DNA from: Solimonas_A sp052035235
GTDB lineage: Bacteria; Pseudomonadota; Gammaproteobacteria; Nevskiales; Nevskiaceae
Direction of reading: 5' to 3'
NCBI GenBank assembly: GCA_052035235.1
Contig: JBPOHT010000011.1
Location: forward strand, 31,522-95,521
DNA length: 64,000 bases
In this document: one piece after another, positions 1 to 7,216 of the stretch
Numbering within the stretch: the stretch's first letter is position 1
How the letters are laid out: the number at the start of each line of letters is the position of its first letter
Translations under genes and position numbers: made by a program
Notes under the pieces: generated by a model
What the model was told of the DNA's origin: nothing
What the model saw: only the letters and a program-made list of their open reading frames with translations
Database searches by the model: none

Positions 1-2
1 CG

Positions 3-239
3 CGTTTCACGCCCTGGAACTCCAACTGCTTCGCGCAGGCGCTGACCGCAAGTTTGCTGCTGCGGGTCTACGCGGTGCCGTACACGCTGCATTTCGGCCT
101 GGCACCGGACGGTGCAACCGACGAGCATTTGAAGGCCCATGCATGGGTCTCGTCAGGGCCGGTGAAGGTCTGCGGGGGCGATGGCTTCGCGCGATTCACG
201 GTCGTTGGCTGCTTTGCCCATCCGGCACTCCCAGGCTGA
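3..239 (+). CDS. Lasso peptide biosynthesis B2 protein (leader peptidase), 3' fragment
   Basis: The reading frame is open from the window edge and ends at TGA 237-239, giving the last 78 residues of a transglutaminase-like cysteine protease. NCFAQAL carries the expected catalytic Cys (residue 9 of the fragment) and HAWV the catalytic His (about residue 46), at the spacing seen in McjB/B2 proteins. B2 enzymes cut the leader from the lasso precursor before ring closure. The gene runs toward the minus-strand kinase and ends 32 bp from it, so it is convergent with the rest of the cluster, which is unusual. The N-terminal part lies outside the window. The family call is from motif recognition. Confidence 0.8.
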   Translation, partial: RFTPWNSNCFAQALTASLLLRVYAVPYTLHFGLAPDGATDEHLKAHAWVSSGPVKVCGGDGFARFTVVGCFAHPALPG

Positions 240-271
240 CCTGGGGCTTCTTGCCTTCCGCGCCGGGGCGG

Positions 272-1252
272 TCAGCGCAGCAGGGACTTGAGCAGCGCGT
301 CGACTTCCGGGACGGCCTGGTACCCGCTGGGATAGGTCAGGGAATAGGACGGCACCGACTCGATGATCCTGCCCAGGCGTGCGACATGCTCGGGGAGTCG
401 GCTGATCGCATGGTCCGAAGGGTCGAGCAGGATCAACTGGCGCATCGCGTCAATGAAGGCATCGCTGGATGAAAGCGCCTGCAGCCTTGGCGCACGGCAA
501 TCGTCCGAGCGTGCCAGCGAGACGAAGGCACGCAGCGGCAGGACGGCGGCCGGCCGCTGTTCCGCCGCCGCGCCGAACCAGAGCTTGCCGTCGTAGCCCG
601 GCATGGGGCGGCATCGCTCCGGCGGCAGTCCCAGCGCCTGCCGGGAGTCGCCCCAGACGCAGACGCCGCTGGCCGCGGGGTAGACCAGGGGGCCGTCCTC
701 GTAGCGCAGTATCGAAAGGTCGTCGCTGAGAATCGTCCAGCCGGCCCGGTGGGACAGGGCAGCGGACAGGGTCGATTTCCCGGCCCCCGAGAAGCCGGCC
801 ATCAGGATGCCGCCGTTGGGATCGCCCAGCGTGGCGCCATGCACCAGCGTGGCATCCGCCAGCAGCGGAATGCGCGGCAGTATGCGACGCACCAGTACGT
901 CGGAGAATGCGAAACCGTCGGCGCCAACGGCGCAGCGGATGGTGTCGCCCAAAGCGCTGACGAGGTAATGATGGCCGCCGAGGCAGGAGAACAGCCAATC
1001 CGCCCCTACGGTACGCAAGGTCAGATCGTAGCCACCTCGCCAGCGGAAGCGGACCGGGCCGGCATCATGCAAATCGCCCAGGTCTGTTGTGAGCCGAATG
1101 GTGGGGCCCGACGACCAGCCGGGGTCGCCAACCGGCCAGATGCCGGTCAGCGGGATGCTGCTGTGCAGTATCCTGCCGGCGAAGCTGTATGCAAATGCCA
1201 CCGGCGAATCGACTACCCGCGGAAGCGGATTAGAGGGATACCTCGGAGGCAA
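272..1252 (-). CDS. HPr-kinase-like lasso peptide kinase
   Basis: A 326-residue protein of the HPr kinase/serine kinase fold. The P-loop GFSGAGKST is at about residues 153-161 and the ILSDDLS segment with the catalytic-type Asp pair at about 175-180. Homologues in lasso clusters (PadeK/ThcoK type) phosphorylate a Ser at or near the C terminus of the precursor. It directly follows the precursor gene: the ATG at 1250-1252 lies inside the precursor's last codons, so the two overlap by 23 nt. A GTG at 1199-1201, just before the AYSFAGRI segment, is an equally likely start and would remove the overlap. No good Shine-Dalgarno sequence decides between them. Substrate assignment is inference from context. 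Confidence 0.8.
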   Translation of the reverse strand: MPPRYPSNPLPRVVDSPVAFAYSFAGRILHSSIPLTGIWPVGDPGWSSGPTIRLTTDLGDLHDAGPVRFRWRGGYDLTLRTVGADWLFSCLGGHHYLVSALGDTIRCAVGADGFAFSDVLVRRILPRIPLLADATLVHGATLGDPNGGILMAGFSGAGKSTLSAALSHRAGWTILSDDLSILRYEDGPLVYPAASGVCVWGDSRQALGLPPERCRPMPGYDGKLWFGAAAEQRPAAVLPLRAFVSLARSDDCRAPRLQALSSSDAFIDAMRQLILLDPSDHAISRLPEHVARLGRIIESVPSYSLTYPSGYQAVPEVDALLKSLLR

Positions 1253-1400
1253 AATCGAAGCCGGCGCCGCCGTTGCCCTGAGTCTGGCTCACCGGCAGGG
1301 TGACAGTGATCTCGGGCTTGGCCCAGGGCAGCCGGGCATCGCTGCTCGCGAGCTGCAGGTCGGAGGTCGAGGCCGTTTCAGCTTGCATTTTGAGAGACAT
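1230..1400 (-). CDS. Lasso peptide precursor (A)
   Basis: A 56-residue ORF read directly from the gap between the B1 and kinase genes. The leader contains W26-xx-P29-x-I31, similar to the RRE-binding YxxPxL motif, then ends SQTQ, placing Thr40 at the conserved -2 position. The predicted core GNGGAGFDFASEVSL (residues 42-56) starts with Gly and has Asp at core position 8, the acceptor for an isopeptide bond, leaving a seven-residue tail with bulky and charged residues that could lock the ring. The tail ends Ser-Leu, a possible kinase target. The start has only a weak purine stretch (GGAAAAAAA) upstream. All lasso requirements are met in sequence; the product itself is unproven. Confidence 0.82.
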   Translation of the reverse strand: MSLKMQAETASTSDLQLASSDARLPWAKPEITVTLPVSQTQGNGGAGFDFASEVSL

Positions 1401-1532
1401 GGTTTTTTTCCGGGTGGGTCGTGTTGGAGAAAGCTCCTGAAAGCTCCCTCAAGTTTACGTTACCAGAACCCGGCGTCCGGGCAAGCACCCCGTAGGCCCT
1501 GCTTGCGCGCGCCGCCGCCGGCTGTGCCGTGT

Positions 1533-1820
1533 TCAGGCCTGCATTTCAACGACTGCCTCGCGGCGCATCTGCTCCAGCACCGCCGTGACATCGGCGCGGC
1601 AGGTTTCCGGCGCCACCGCATAGCGTTCCTGCAGGCGCTCGCAGAGCTGGCCCAGGGTGGTCGGCTCTTCCAGCAGGTCCCAGACGGCGGAGGCCTGTGC
1701 ATTCAGCTTCAGGTAGGTACCCCGATCGGTCTGGAAGATGACCACCTCATCGTTAAGGCGCGCGGCCAGGGCCTTGGCAGCGCGGGCGACCCGCAGGTGA
1801 TCGGCGTGCTGTATGTTCAT
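1533..1820 (-). CDS. PqqD-family lasso leader-binding protein (B1)
   Basis: A 95-residue stand-alone RiPP recognition element of the PqqD fold. It has the characteristic central pattern of a short beta region (VVIFQTDRGTYLKLNAQASAV) followed by WDLLEEPTT and a helical C terminus with LCERL. In lasso clusters B1 binds the precursor leader and presents it to the B2 protease and C cyclase. The gene lies 30 bp downstream of the cyclase and 132 bp upstream of the precursor on the same strand. The gap to the precursor contains a short hairpin (1469-1481, arms CCCGG/CCGGG) that could adjust expression of the downstream genes. Confidence 0.85.
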   Translation of the reverse strand: MNIQHADHLRVARAAKALAARLNDEVVIFQTDRGTYLKLNAQASAVWDLLEEPTTLGQLCERLQERYAVAPETCRADVTAVLEQMRREAVVEMQA

Positions 1821-1850
1821 TCAAAGAGATGTCCCTGAGGCCGCAGAAGC

Positions 1851-3740
1851 TTACAGCCTGAAAGCCCGTGTCAGCCACAGGTCGATCGACACGGCCCCCC
1901 AGCATGCCCGCAGCGCGGCGAATCGCGACATCTCGCCCGGGGTGTCGTCGTGCCAGGACTGCAGCATGGTCAGGTATTGCTCCAGCAGAGGCCCGTCCAG
2001 CCAGCCGGCGCGCACGCCCTCGAGCTGGCCCACCCCCCGCTCCCGCAGGCGCCGCACCACGGCTTCGACGATCAGCATGCTGAAGTCGGCCTTGGTCCTG
2101 CGGGTCCGCACGGACTCGGGCAGGGTCTGGCGCATCGCCTCGCGCAGGAGATGCTTGGGCTGGCGCCTCCTGCGCAGCATGCCGCCGGAAGCCCCCATCA
2201 GGAAGCGCGTCAGCCTCAGGTCATGGAAGGGATGGCGCACCTCGACACCCTGGGTGTCGGCGTAGGCGATGATGTTGTCGAGCAGGACATGTCGCGTCGG
2301 GACCACGTAGGCGGCATAGCGCCATTGCTGCGACAGGCTCGCACCCGCCAGCGTCGGCCGGTCATCGCGCCAGCGGTCGACCAGGCCGATGCGCTCGGCC
2401 CAGTCCGGCTTGATCCATGGCGGCAGGTCCAGACTGAATACCATGTCGGGGTGCAGCAGCTTCTGCCGACGCTGCCGGGACAGTAGCGGCCCCAGGGTCC
2501 GCGACAGGATCGCCCTTGGGCGACGCCAGGCAGGCAGGTGATCGTTGGCCTCCCAGCCCTCACGCAGCAAGGCCGGCCATCGGCCACTGCGGAACATGTC
2601 GGCCCAGTGCGCCCACGAACCCCGCAGCCAGTCGTCGCCACCCTCGCCTGTCAGCACCACGCGGGATCCCTGGCTGCCGAGGCTTTCGCAGATGACGCCC
2701 CAGGAAGTGGCATTGGGGCGCAGGGGCAGTTGCAGGGAGCTTGCGCTCCAGGCTTCGGCCTGTTCGAAGTCGTAGGGCCCTGGACTGACCGTTTGAGCCT
2801 CGATGCCCAGGTGCGATTCGACCGTTTCGCTCCACTCGGTTTCGTCGTGAACCCTGCCCGGGAAACGCGCCGAGATCGCCGTGACCGGCTGCGCGATACG
2901 GCCCGCACGGTAAAGCTCGGTCGCCCGGCAGACGATGGCGGAGGAGTCCAGGCCGCCCGACAGCTGCGCTGCGACCGGCGTGGCGCTGCGCATGCTGGAG
3001 ATCAGCGCCTGGTCGAACAGCTCGTTGAACCGGTCGACGTGATCGGCCTCGGACAGGCGGGAGAAATCCTCGAACGGCCCGCGATGCCAGAGCCAGCTGC
3101 GAACCCGCCCGCCCTCCACTACCAGTGCGGAACCCTGCGCGAGGCGCTGGATGCCCTGCCAGAAGGTTTCGGTCTGCGTGACGAAGCGGGAGGACAGGTA
3201 TTCGCCGATCGCCGCTTCGTTGAGGCGGCGATCCATGCCCAGCCCGCGCACCAGGGACGGAGGGTGGCTGGCGAAGGCGAAAGTGTCGCCCTGCAAGGTC
3301 CACAGGAACGGACACCAGCCGCCGGCGGAGCGGGCGCAGTACAGGCGTCGCCGGCCGGCATCCCAGATGGCGAAGGCAAAGTCGCCTACCAGCCTTTCGA
3401 CCACGCGGTCGCCGAAGCGCTCGGCCAGGGCCAGGACGATTTCACAGTCGGGCACGGTGGGCGACAAGGCCTGCCGCTCAGCCAGCAGACGGAGCAGTTC
3501 ATCGCGATTGTCGAGCCGGCCGTCGAAGCAGATCGTGGCCCCTGCGCGCAGCAGAGGCTGGCTTTCACCCAGGGACTCCGGCGTGGCGGGACGATGGAAG
3601 CGGATCATGAAGGCGGGCCCGGAACGCCAATGACCGACACCATCGTCTTGCCGGTGGGGCGTGGCCGCAATGATCCGGTCCAGCAGGTCCTGGGACTGCG
3701 GCGCACCATCCAGACCGATTACGCCGGCAATGCCACTCAT
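1851..3740 (-). CDS. Lasso cyclase (asparagine synthetase-like, C protein)
   Basis: A 629-residue asparagine-synthetase homologue. Residues 1-210 form a glutamine-amidotransferase-like domain, but it begins MSGIAG and lacks the catalytic Cys2 of true AsnB. The C-terminal ATP-pyrophosphatase domain has the PP-loop SGGLDSS at 261-267. In lasso biosynthesis this family adenylates the side chain of core Asp/Glu and closes the macrolactam with the N-terminal amine. It is the first gene of the minus-strand set (C, B1, A, kinase), starting 76 bp after the crotonase gene. A GC-rich hairpin (3757-3781) lies in its leader. Missing Cys2 and the neighbours argue against a housekeeping asparagine synthetase. 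Confidence 0.85.
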   Translation of the reverse strand: MSGIAGVIGLDGAPQSQDLLDRIIAATPHRQDDGVGHWRSGPAFMIRFHRPATPESLGESQPLLRAGATICFDGRLDNRDELLRLLAERQALSPTVPDCEIVLALAERFGDRVVERLVGDFAFAIWDAGRRRLYCARSAGGWCPFLWTLQGDTFAFASHPPSLVRGLGMDRRLNEAAIGEYLSSRFVTQTETFWQGIQRLAQGSALVVEGGRVRSWLWHRGPFEDFSRLSEADHVDRFNELFDQALISSMRSATPVAAQLSGGLDSSAIVCRATELYRAGRIAQPVTAISARFPGRVHDETEWSETVESHLGIEAQTVSPGPYDFEQAEAWSASSLQLPLRPNATSWGVICESLGSQGSRVVLTGEGGDDWLRGSWAHWADMFRSGRWPALLREGWEANDHLPAWRRPRAILSRTLGPLLSRQRRQKLLHPDMVFSLDLPPWIKPDWAERIGLVDRWRDDRPTLAGASLSQQWRYAAYVVPTRHVLLDNIIAYADTQGVEVRHPFHDLRLTRFLMGASGGMLRRRRQPKHLLREAMRQTLPESVRTRRTKADFSMLIVEAVVRRLRERGVGQLEGVRAGWLDGPLLEQYLTMLQSWHDDTPGEMSRFAALRACWGAVSIDLWLTRAFRL

Positions 3741-3756
3741 GAACCATACTCAGGCA

Positions 3757-3781
3757 GGGGGCGCACAATCTATGCGCCCCC
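3757..3781 (-). terminator. GC-rich hairpin between crotonase and lasso cyclase
   Basis: Arms GGGGGCGCA / TGCGCCCCC with a seven-base loop. It lies after the crotonase stop and 17-41 nt before the cyclase start codon. There is no U-tract, so it may be a weak terminator or a structure in the cyclase mRNA leader. Confidence 0.4.
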
Positions 3782-3816
3782 CGGCCTTCGGGCAATCCCC
3801 AGCGTCGCGCCGGGAC

Positions 3817-4518
3817 TCAGCCGAACATCTTGCGGAACTCCGCCTCGTCGGCCTCGATCGCCGTGCGCAACGCCGCCAGGCCCGGCGCACGGGCGCGCAG
3901 CTTGGTGGCGGCAAACGCGGGGCGGTTGAGCTTGAGCAGGCCGGCCGCGGCGGCCCTGGCCTCGTTCAGCAGCTGCTCCGGCGGGACGACGCGGTCGAGG
4001 AAGCCGGCTTCCACGGCGCCCGTAGGCGTGAAGATCTCCGCATGGGTGACGGCGCGGCCGAAGTGCGTAACGGCCAGGCGCATGCGGCAGATCTCGGTGG
4101 CGGCGTAGGGCATGGTGAGGCCGATGGCGACTTCATTGGCGCCAATCTTGAAGCTGCCCTCGGCACCCAGGCGCAGATCGCCGCTCAGCAGCAGGAACGA
4201 GGCCATCGCCAGCGCATGGCCACCGGCGGCGATCACCACCGGGCGCGGGAACTTCAGCAGGCGCTCGGCCACCAGGAAGCCACCGATCACCAGCTCGCGC
4301 ACCGGCGGGCCACCGGCGCCCATCACGGCGAGGTCGAAGCCACCGGAGAACATGCCCTCGCGACCGGTGAGCACCACCGCCGCACGATCGGCGTCGGCGC
4401 GGTCCAGCGCGGCGTTGAGCTCGACCAGCAGCGCGGGCGAGATTGCGTTGCCCTTGCCGTTGTTCAGCGTCAGCGTGGCGATGCCGTCCTGCAGTTCGTA
4501 CTGGACCAGGTTGTCCAT
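3817..4518 (-). CDS. Crotonase/enoyl-CoA hydratase family protein
   Basis: A 233-residue crotonase-fold protein, a little shorter than typical 250-260 residue enoyl-CoA hydratases. The N-terminal YELQDGIATLTLNNGKGNAI and the MFSGGFDL oxyanion-hole segment are typical. The start at 4518 is fixed by an ideal GGAGGT (4525-4530) six bases upstream; a longer upstream frame is not needed. The acyl-CoA substrate cannot be read from the sequence. The GNA... rather than the usual ...N/KP-AL entry and the missing classical Glu pair leave open an isomerase or dehalogenase-like activity. It is transcribed toward the lasso genes but has no obvious link to them. Confidence 0.8.
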   Translation of the reverse strand: MDNLVQYELQDGIATLTLNNGKGNAISPALLVELNAALDRADADRAAVVLTGREGMFSGGFDLAVMGAGGPPVRELVIGGFLVAERLLKFPRPVVIAAGGHALAMASFLLLSGDLRLGAEGSFKIGANEVAIGLTMPYAATEICRMRLAVTHFGRAVTHAEIFTPTGAVEAGFLDRVVPPEQLLNEARAAAAGLLKLNRPAFAATKLRARAPGLAALRTAIEADEAEFRKMFG

Positions 4519-4666
4519 GGTGAAACCTCCATCAATGAGAAAGTGATGTGTGGACCTTAGGCACAGCCGGGGTGCAGAGACAATGGCCGGAGACCAGGTA
4601 ATGGCGATTGCCAGCGCCGGGTGGGGACTGGCGTATGCTCGAGCCCAGGAAACTGTCGGAGAAACC

Positions 4667-5479
4667 ATGCGGCGAGTGCGTGCCCTGCTCTGTCTTCTTG
4701 CGGTGCTGGTATCGGCGCCCGCCAGCGCCTTGCCGCCGGCGCTGAAACTTGCGTATGGCAGCGAGGACAGACAGTTCGGGCTGCTGCAGCTGCCCGATGG
4801 CGGGGGCCCGCACCCGGTGCTGGTGCTGATTCACGGCGGTTGCTGGCAGAGCCGTATCGCGGACCACGAGTACATGGTGCCGCTGGCCCGCGCGCTGGCT
4901 GGCTCGGGCTGGGCGGTGTGGAACATCGAGTATCGCGGCAGTGACGATGCCGGCGGCGGCTGGCCGTGGACTTTCCGCGACGTGGCGGCGGCCGTGGACC
5001 AGTTGCGCACGCTGGCGCCAAAGCAGTCGCTGGACCTGCAGCGGCTGGTCTTCGCCGGTCATTCCGCCGGCGGGCATCTGGCGCTCTGGGCCGGTAGCCG
5101 CCAGCGGCTGCCGGCGGCCAGTGCACTGGCCGTGAAACAGCCGCTGCTTCCACGCGCGATCATCGGGTTGGCCGCGATTCCCGACCTGGAGCGTTACCGC
5201 CGCGACAACCCGGCCTGCGGCGCGGCGATCCCGGAACTGATCGGCGATGCCTCACCGGCCGAAGTGTCGCCGCTGCGGATGGGGGCCGCGGCGGCTACGG
5301 TGATCCTGCTGATCGGCAAGGACGACGGGGTCGTGCCGGCCTCGCAGGCGGAGGACTACGCGCGTGTCGCGCGCGCCTCCATCCACCGCGTTCCGGGCGA
5401 TCACTTCGCCTTGGTCGCGCCCGAGGGCGCTTCTTTCCAGGCACTCCTGTCCGTCCTGGGCAAGCTGGCCCGGCCATGA
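4667..5479 (+). CDS. Secreted alpha/beta hydrolase (BD-FAE/arylformamidase-like)
   Basis: A 270-residue hydrolase with a Sec signal peptide (first about 21 residues, ending SAPASA). The oxyanion motif HGGCW, nucleophile elbow GHSAGG, acid KDDGVVP and terminal GDHFAL give a complete catalytic triad in order. The ATG at 4667 follows CGGAGAAACC, a good ribosome site, and starts exactly at the signal peptide, so it is preferred over the ATG at 4550. Its stop overlaps the start of the amidohydrolase by ATGA, suggesting one transcript. The substrate is unknown; small esters or formamides are typical of the family. Confidence 0.8.
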   Translation: MRRVRALLCLLAVLVSAPASALPPALKLAYGSEDRQFGLLQLPDGGGPHPVLVLIHGGCWQSRIADHEYMVPLARALAGSGWAVWNIEYRGSDDAGGGWPWTFRDVAAAVDQLRTLAPKQSLDLQRLVFAGHSAGGHLALWAGSRQRLPAASALAVKQPLLPRAIIGLAAIPDLERYRRDNPACGAAIPELIGDASPAEVSPLRMGAAAATVILLIGKDDGVVPASQAEDYARVARASIHRVPGDHFALVAPEGASFQALLSVLGKLARP

Positions 5480-6309
5480 CCGCAGCCGCGGAAGGGAAAC
5501 ACATGATCATCGACGCCTGGGCGCAGCACCCGACCGCGCGCCACATCAATGACCCGATGTTCGAATCGCTGCGGCGCTGGACCAAGGGCGGCCTGCCCGC
5601 GGGTGAACTGCCGGTGTCGGCCACCGTCTCCGCGATGGACCAGGGCGGCGTAGACAAGACGCTGATCAGCGCCTGGCTGGCCCCGCGGCGCGTGCTGATC
5701 TCCAACGATGAGGTCGCCGGCTTCGTCGCGCAGGCGCCGGATCGGCTGGTGGGTGTCGGCTCGGTGGACATCTCGCGGCCGATGGACGCTGTGCGCGAAG
5801 TACGCCGCTGCATCACGCAACTGGGGTTCAAGGCGATCCGCGTGTTGCCCTGGCTCTGCGAGGTGCCGCCAACGGACCGGCGCTTCTATCCCGTCTACAC
5901 CGCCTGCTGCGACCTGGGCGTGCCGTTCTGCACGCAGATCGGCCACACCGGGCCGCTGATGCCGTCCGAGGTCGGGCGCCCGATCTACCTGGACCAGGTG
6001 GCGCTGGATTTCCCGGAGCTGGCCATCGTCGGCGGGCACATCGGCTATCCCTGGACCGACGAGGCCATCGCGGTGGCGACCAAGCACGAGAACGTCTATA
6101 TCGACACCTCGGCCTACACGGTGCAGCGCTATCCGGCCGCGCTGGTGGAGTACCTGCGCGGCCATGGGCGGCGCAAGGTCCTGTTCGGGACGAACTACCC
6201 GATGATCCTGCCGGCCAAGGCGCTGGAAGGATTGGATGCCCTGGGTTTGGATGAGGAGGCGAAGGGGTTGTTCCTGGGAGGGAATGCGGCGCGAGTGTTC
6301 GGGCTCTAG
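5476..6309 (+). CDS. Amidohydrolase family 2 (COG2159/ACMSD-like) protein
   Basis: A 277-residue TIM-barrel amidohydrolase. Family landmarks are the N-terminal IIDAWAQHP, GHTGPLMPSE in the middle, GGHIGYPW and a late FGTNYPM. In well-studied members the first motif is HxH and the last contains Asp (FGSDYP), both metal ligands; here Trp/Gln and Asn occupy those places, so the metal site may be changed or rebuilt from other residues. Its start overlaps the upstream secreted hydrolase by 4 nt. It converges on ygjP with a four-base overlap. The reaction is unknown; decarboxylase or lactonase activity is possible. Confidence 0.75.
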   Translation: MTAAAEGKHMIIDAWAQHPTARHINDPMFESLRRWTKGGLPAGELPVSATVSAMDQGGVDKTLISAWLAPRRVLISNDEVAGFVAQAPDRLVGVGSVDISRPMDAVREVRRCITQLGFKAIRVLPWLCEVPPTDRRFYPVYTACCDLGVPFCTQIGHTGPLMPSEVGRPIYLDQVALDFPELAIVGGHIGYPWTDEAIAVATKHENVYIDTSAYTVQRYPAALVEYLRGHGRRKVLFGTNYPMILPAKALEGLDALGLDEEAKGLFLGGNAARVFGL

Positions 6310-6812
6310 TCCGCCAAGGCCCGCTGCAACAGCACCAGCCTCAGGTCGAACTCCACCTGATGGTAGTCCGGCAGCATGTGCCGGCAGAGCTGGTAGAAGG
6401 TCTTGTTATGGTCACGCTCGCGCAGGTGCGCCAGCTCGTGCACCACCACCATCTCGAGGAATTCCGGCGCCAGTTCCTTGAACAGGCCGGAGACGCGGAT
6501 TTCCGCCTTGGCCTTGAGCTTGGCGCCCTGCACGCGCGAGATCGCGGTGTGCAGGCCCAGCACGTTCTGCAGCACGTCCATCTTGTTCTGGAACTGGACC
6601 TTGTGCAGCGGCGGAGCGCTGCGCATGTGCGATTGCTTCAACTCCTGCACGTACTCGTGCAGCGCGCCGTCGCTCTGGACCTGGTGCCTGCCGGGGTAGC
6701 GTCGCTGCAGGTGCTCCTCCAGCCTCCCCTGCTCCACCAGGCCGCGCACCTGGGCCTGCAGGGGCTCCGGGTAGGCGCCGAGGTAGCGGCGCAGGACGTC
6801 GTCCGTGGGCAT
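6306..6812 (-). CDS. ygjP: YgjP-like metal-dependent peptidase-fold protein
   Basis: A 168-residue protein close in length and sequence pattern to E. coli YgjP (167 aa). Shared landmarks are the LGLHTAISRVQG-KLKAKAEIR stretch and the zinc motif HELAHLRERDHNKTFYQ (HExxH followed by a third His). The ATG at 6812 matches the start of the E. coli protein better than the upstream 6854. The gene follows ybcJ by 5 bp on the same strand, so the two are probably co-transcribed. The physiological substrate is not evident from the sequence. Confidence 0.88.
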   Translation of the reverse strand: MPTDDVLRRYLGAYPEPLQAQVRGLVEQGRLEEHLQRRYPGRHQVQSDGALHEYVQELKQSHMRSAPPLHKVQFQNKMDVLQNVLGLHTAISRVQGAKLKAKAEIRVSGLFKELAPEFLEMVVVHELAHLRERDHNKTFYQLCRHMLPDYHQVEFDLRLVLLQRALAD

Positions 6813-6817
6813 GCCGC

Positions 6818-7036
6818 TCAGGCGGGCCGCACCCGGATGCGCAGGTCCTCGCACTCCACCACCTGGCCGGCGCGGATCTTGGCGGTCTTGCGGCTCTCCG
6901 GCTGGCCATCCACGGTGACCCGGCCCTCGGCCACCAGCTGCTTGCCGGCACCGCCGGAATCGCAGGCTCCCGCCAGCTTGAGCAGTTGGTTCAGCTCGAC
7001 GTATTCGCGGTCCAGATCAAAGTCGACGGTGTTCAT
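6818..7036 (-). CDS. ybcJ: S4-domain RNA-binding protein YbcJ
   Basis: A 72-residue single S4 domain, the same size as E. coli YbcJ (70 aa). The pattern LNQLLKLAGACDSGGAGKQLVAEG...VDG...RKTAKI..GQ is diagnostic for the fold, which binds structured RNA. ATG 7036 is chosen to match family length; an in-frame ATG at 7045 would add three residues. The stop lies 5 bp before ygjP. Confidence 0.88.
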   Translation of the reverse strand: MNTVDFDLDREYVELNQLLKLAGACDSGGAGKQLVAEGRVTVDGQPESRKTAKIRAGQVVECEDLRIRVRPA

Positions 7037-7216
7037 GGGCGGCATTCTAGTTCTTGCACAGGTTCTGCACGAAATTCCACCGATCTTGCATGAGCCCGCC
7101 ACGGCCGGCGCACAGGCCCGCCCCAGACTGCATTCCCAACAGCGGTCCCCACCGGGCCGCCGCTGCGGCGGCCGGGTAAAGCCGCTCTCCGGTCCGGGCT
7201 TTCAGGGAGCAGGGTC

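Noticed and set aside
1851..3740. Housekeeping asparagine synthetase B
   Set aside because: No Cys at residue 2 for the amidotransferase, and it is linked to PqqD-type, kinase and B2 genes, so a lasso cyclase fits better.
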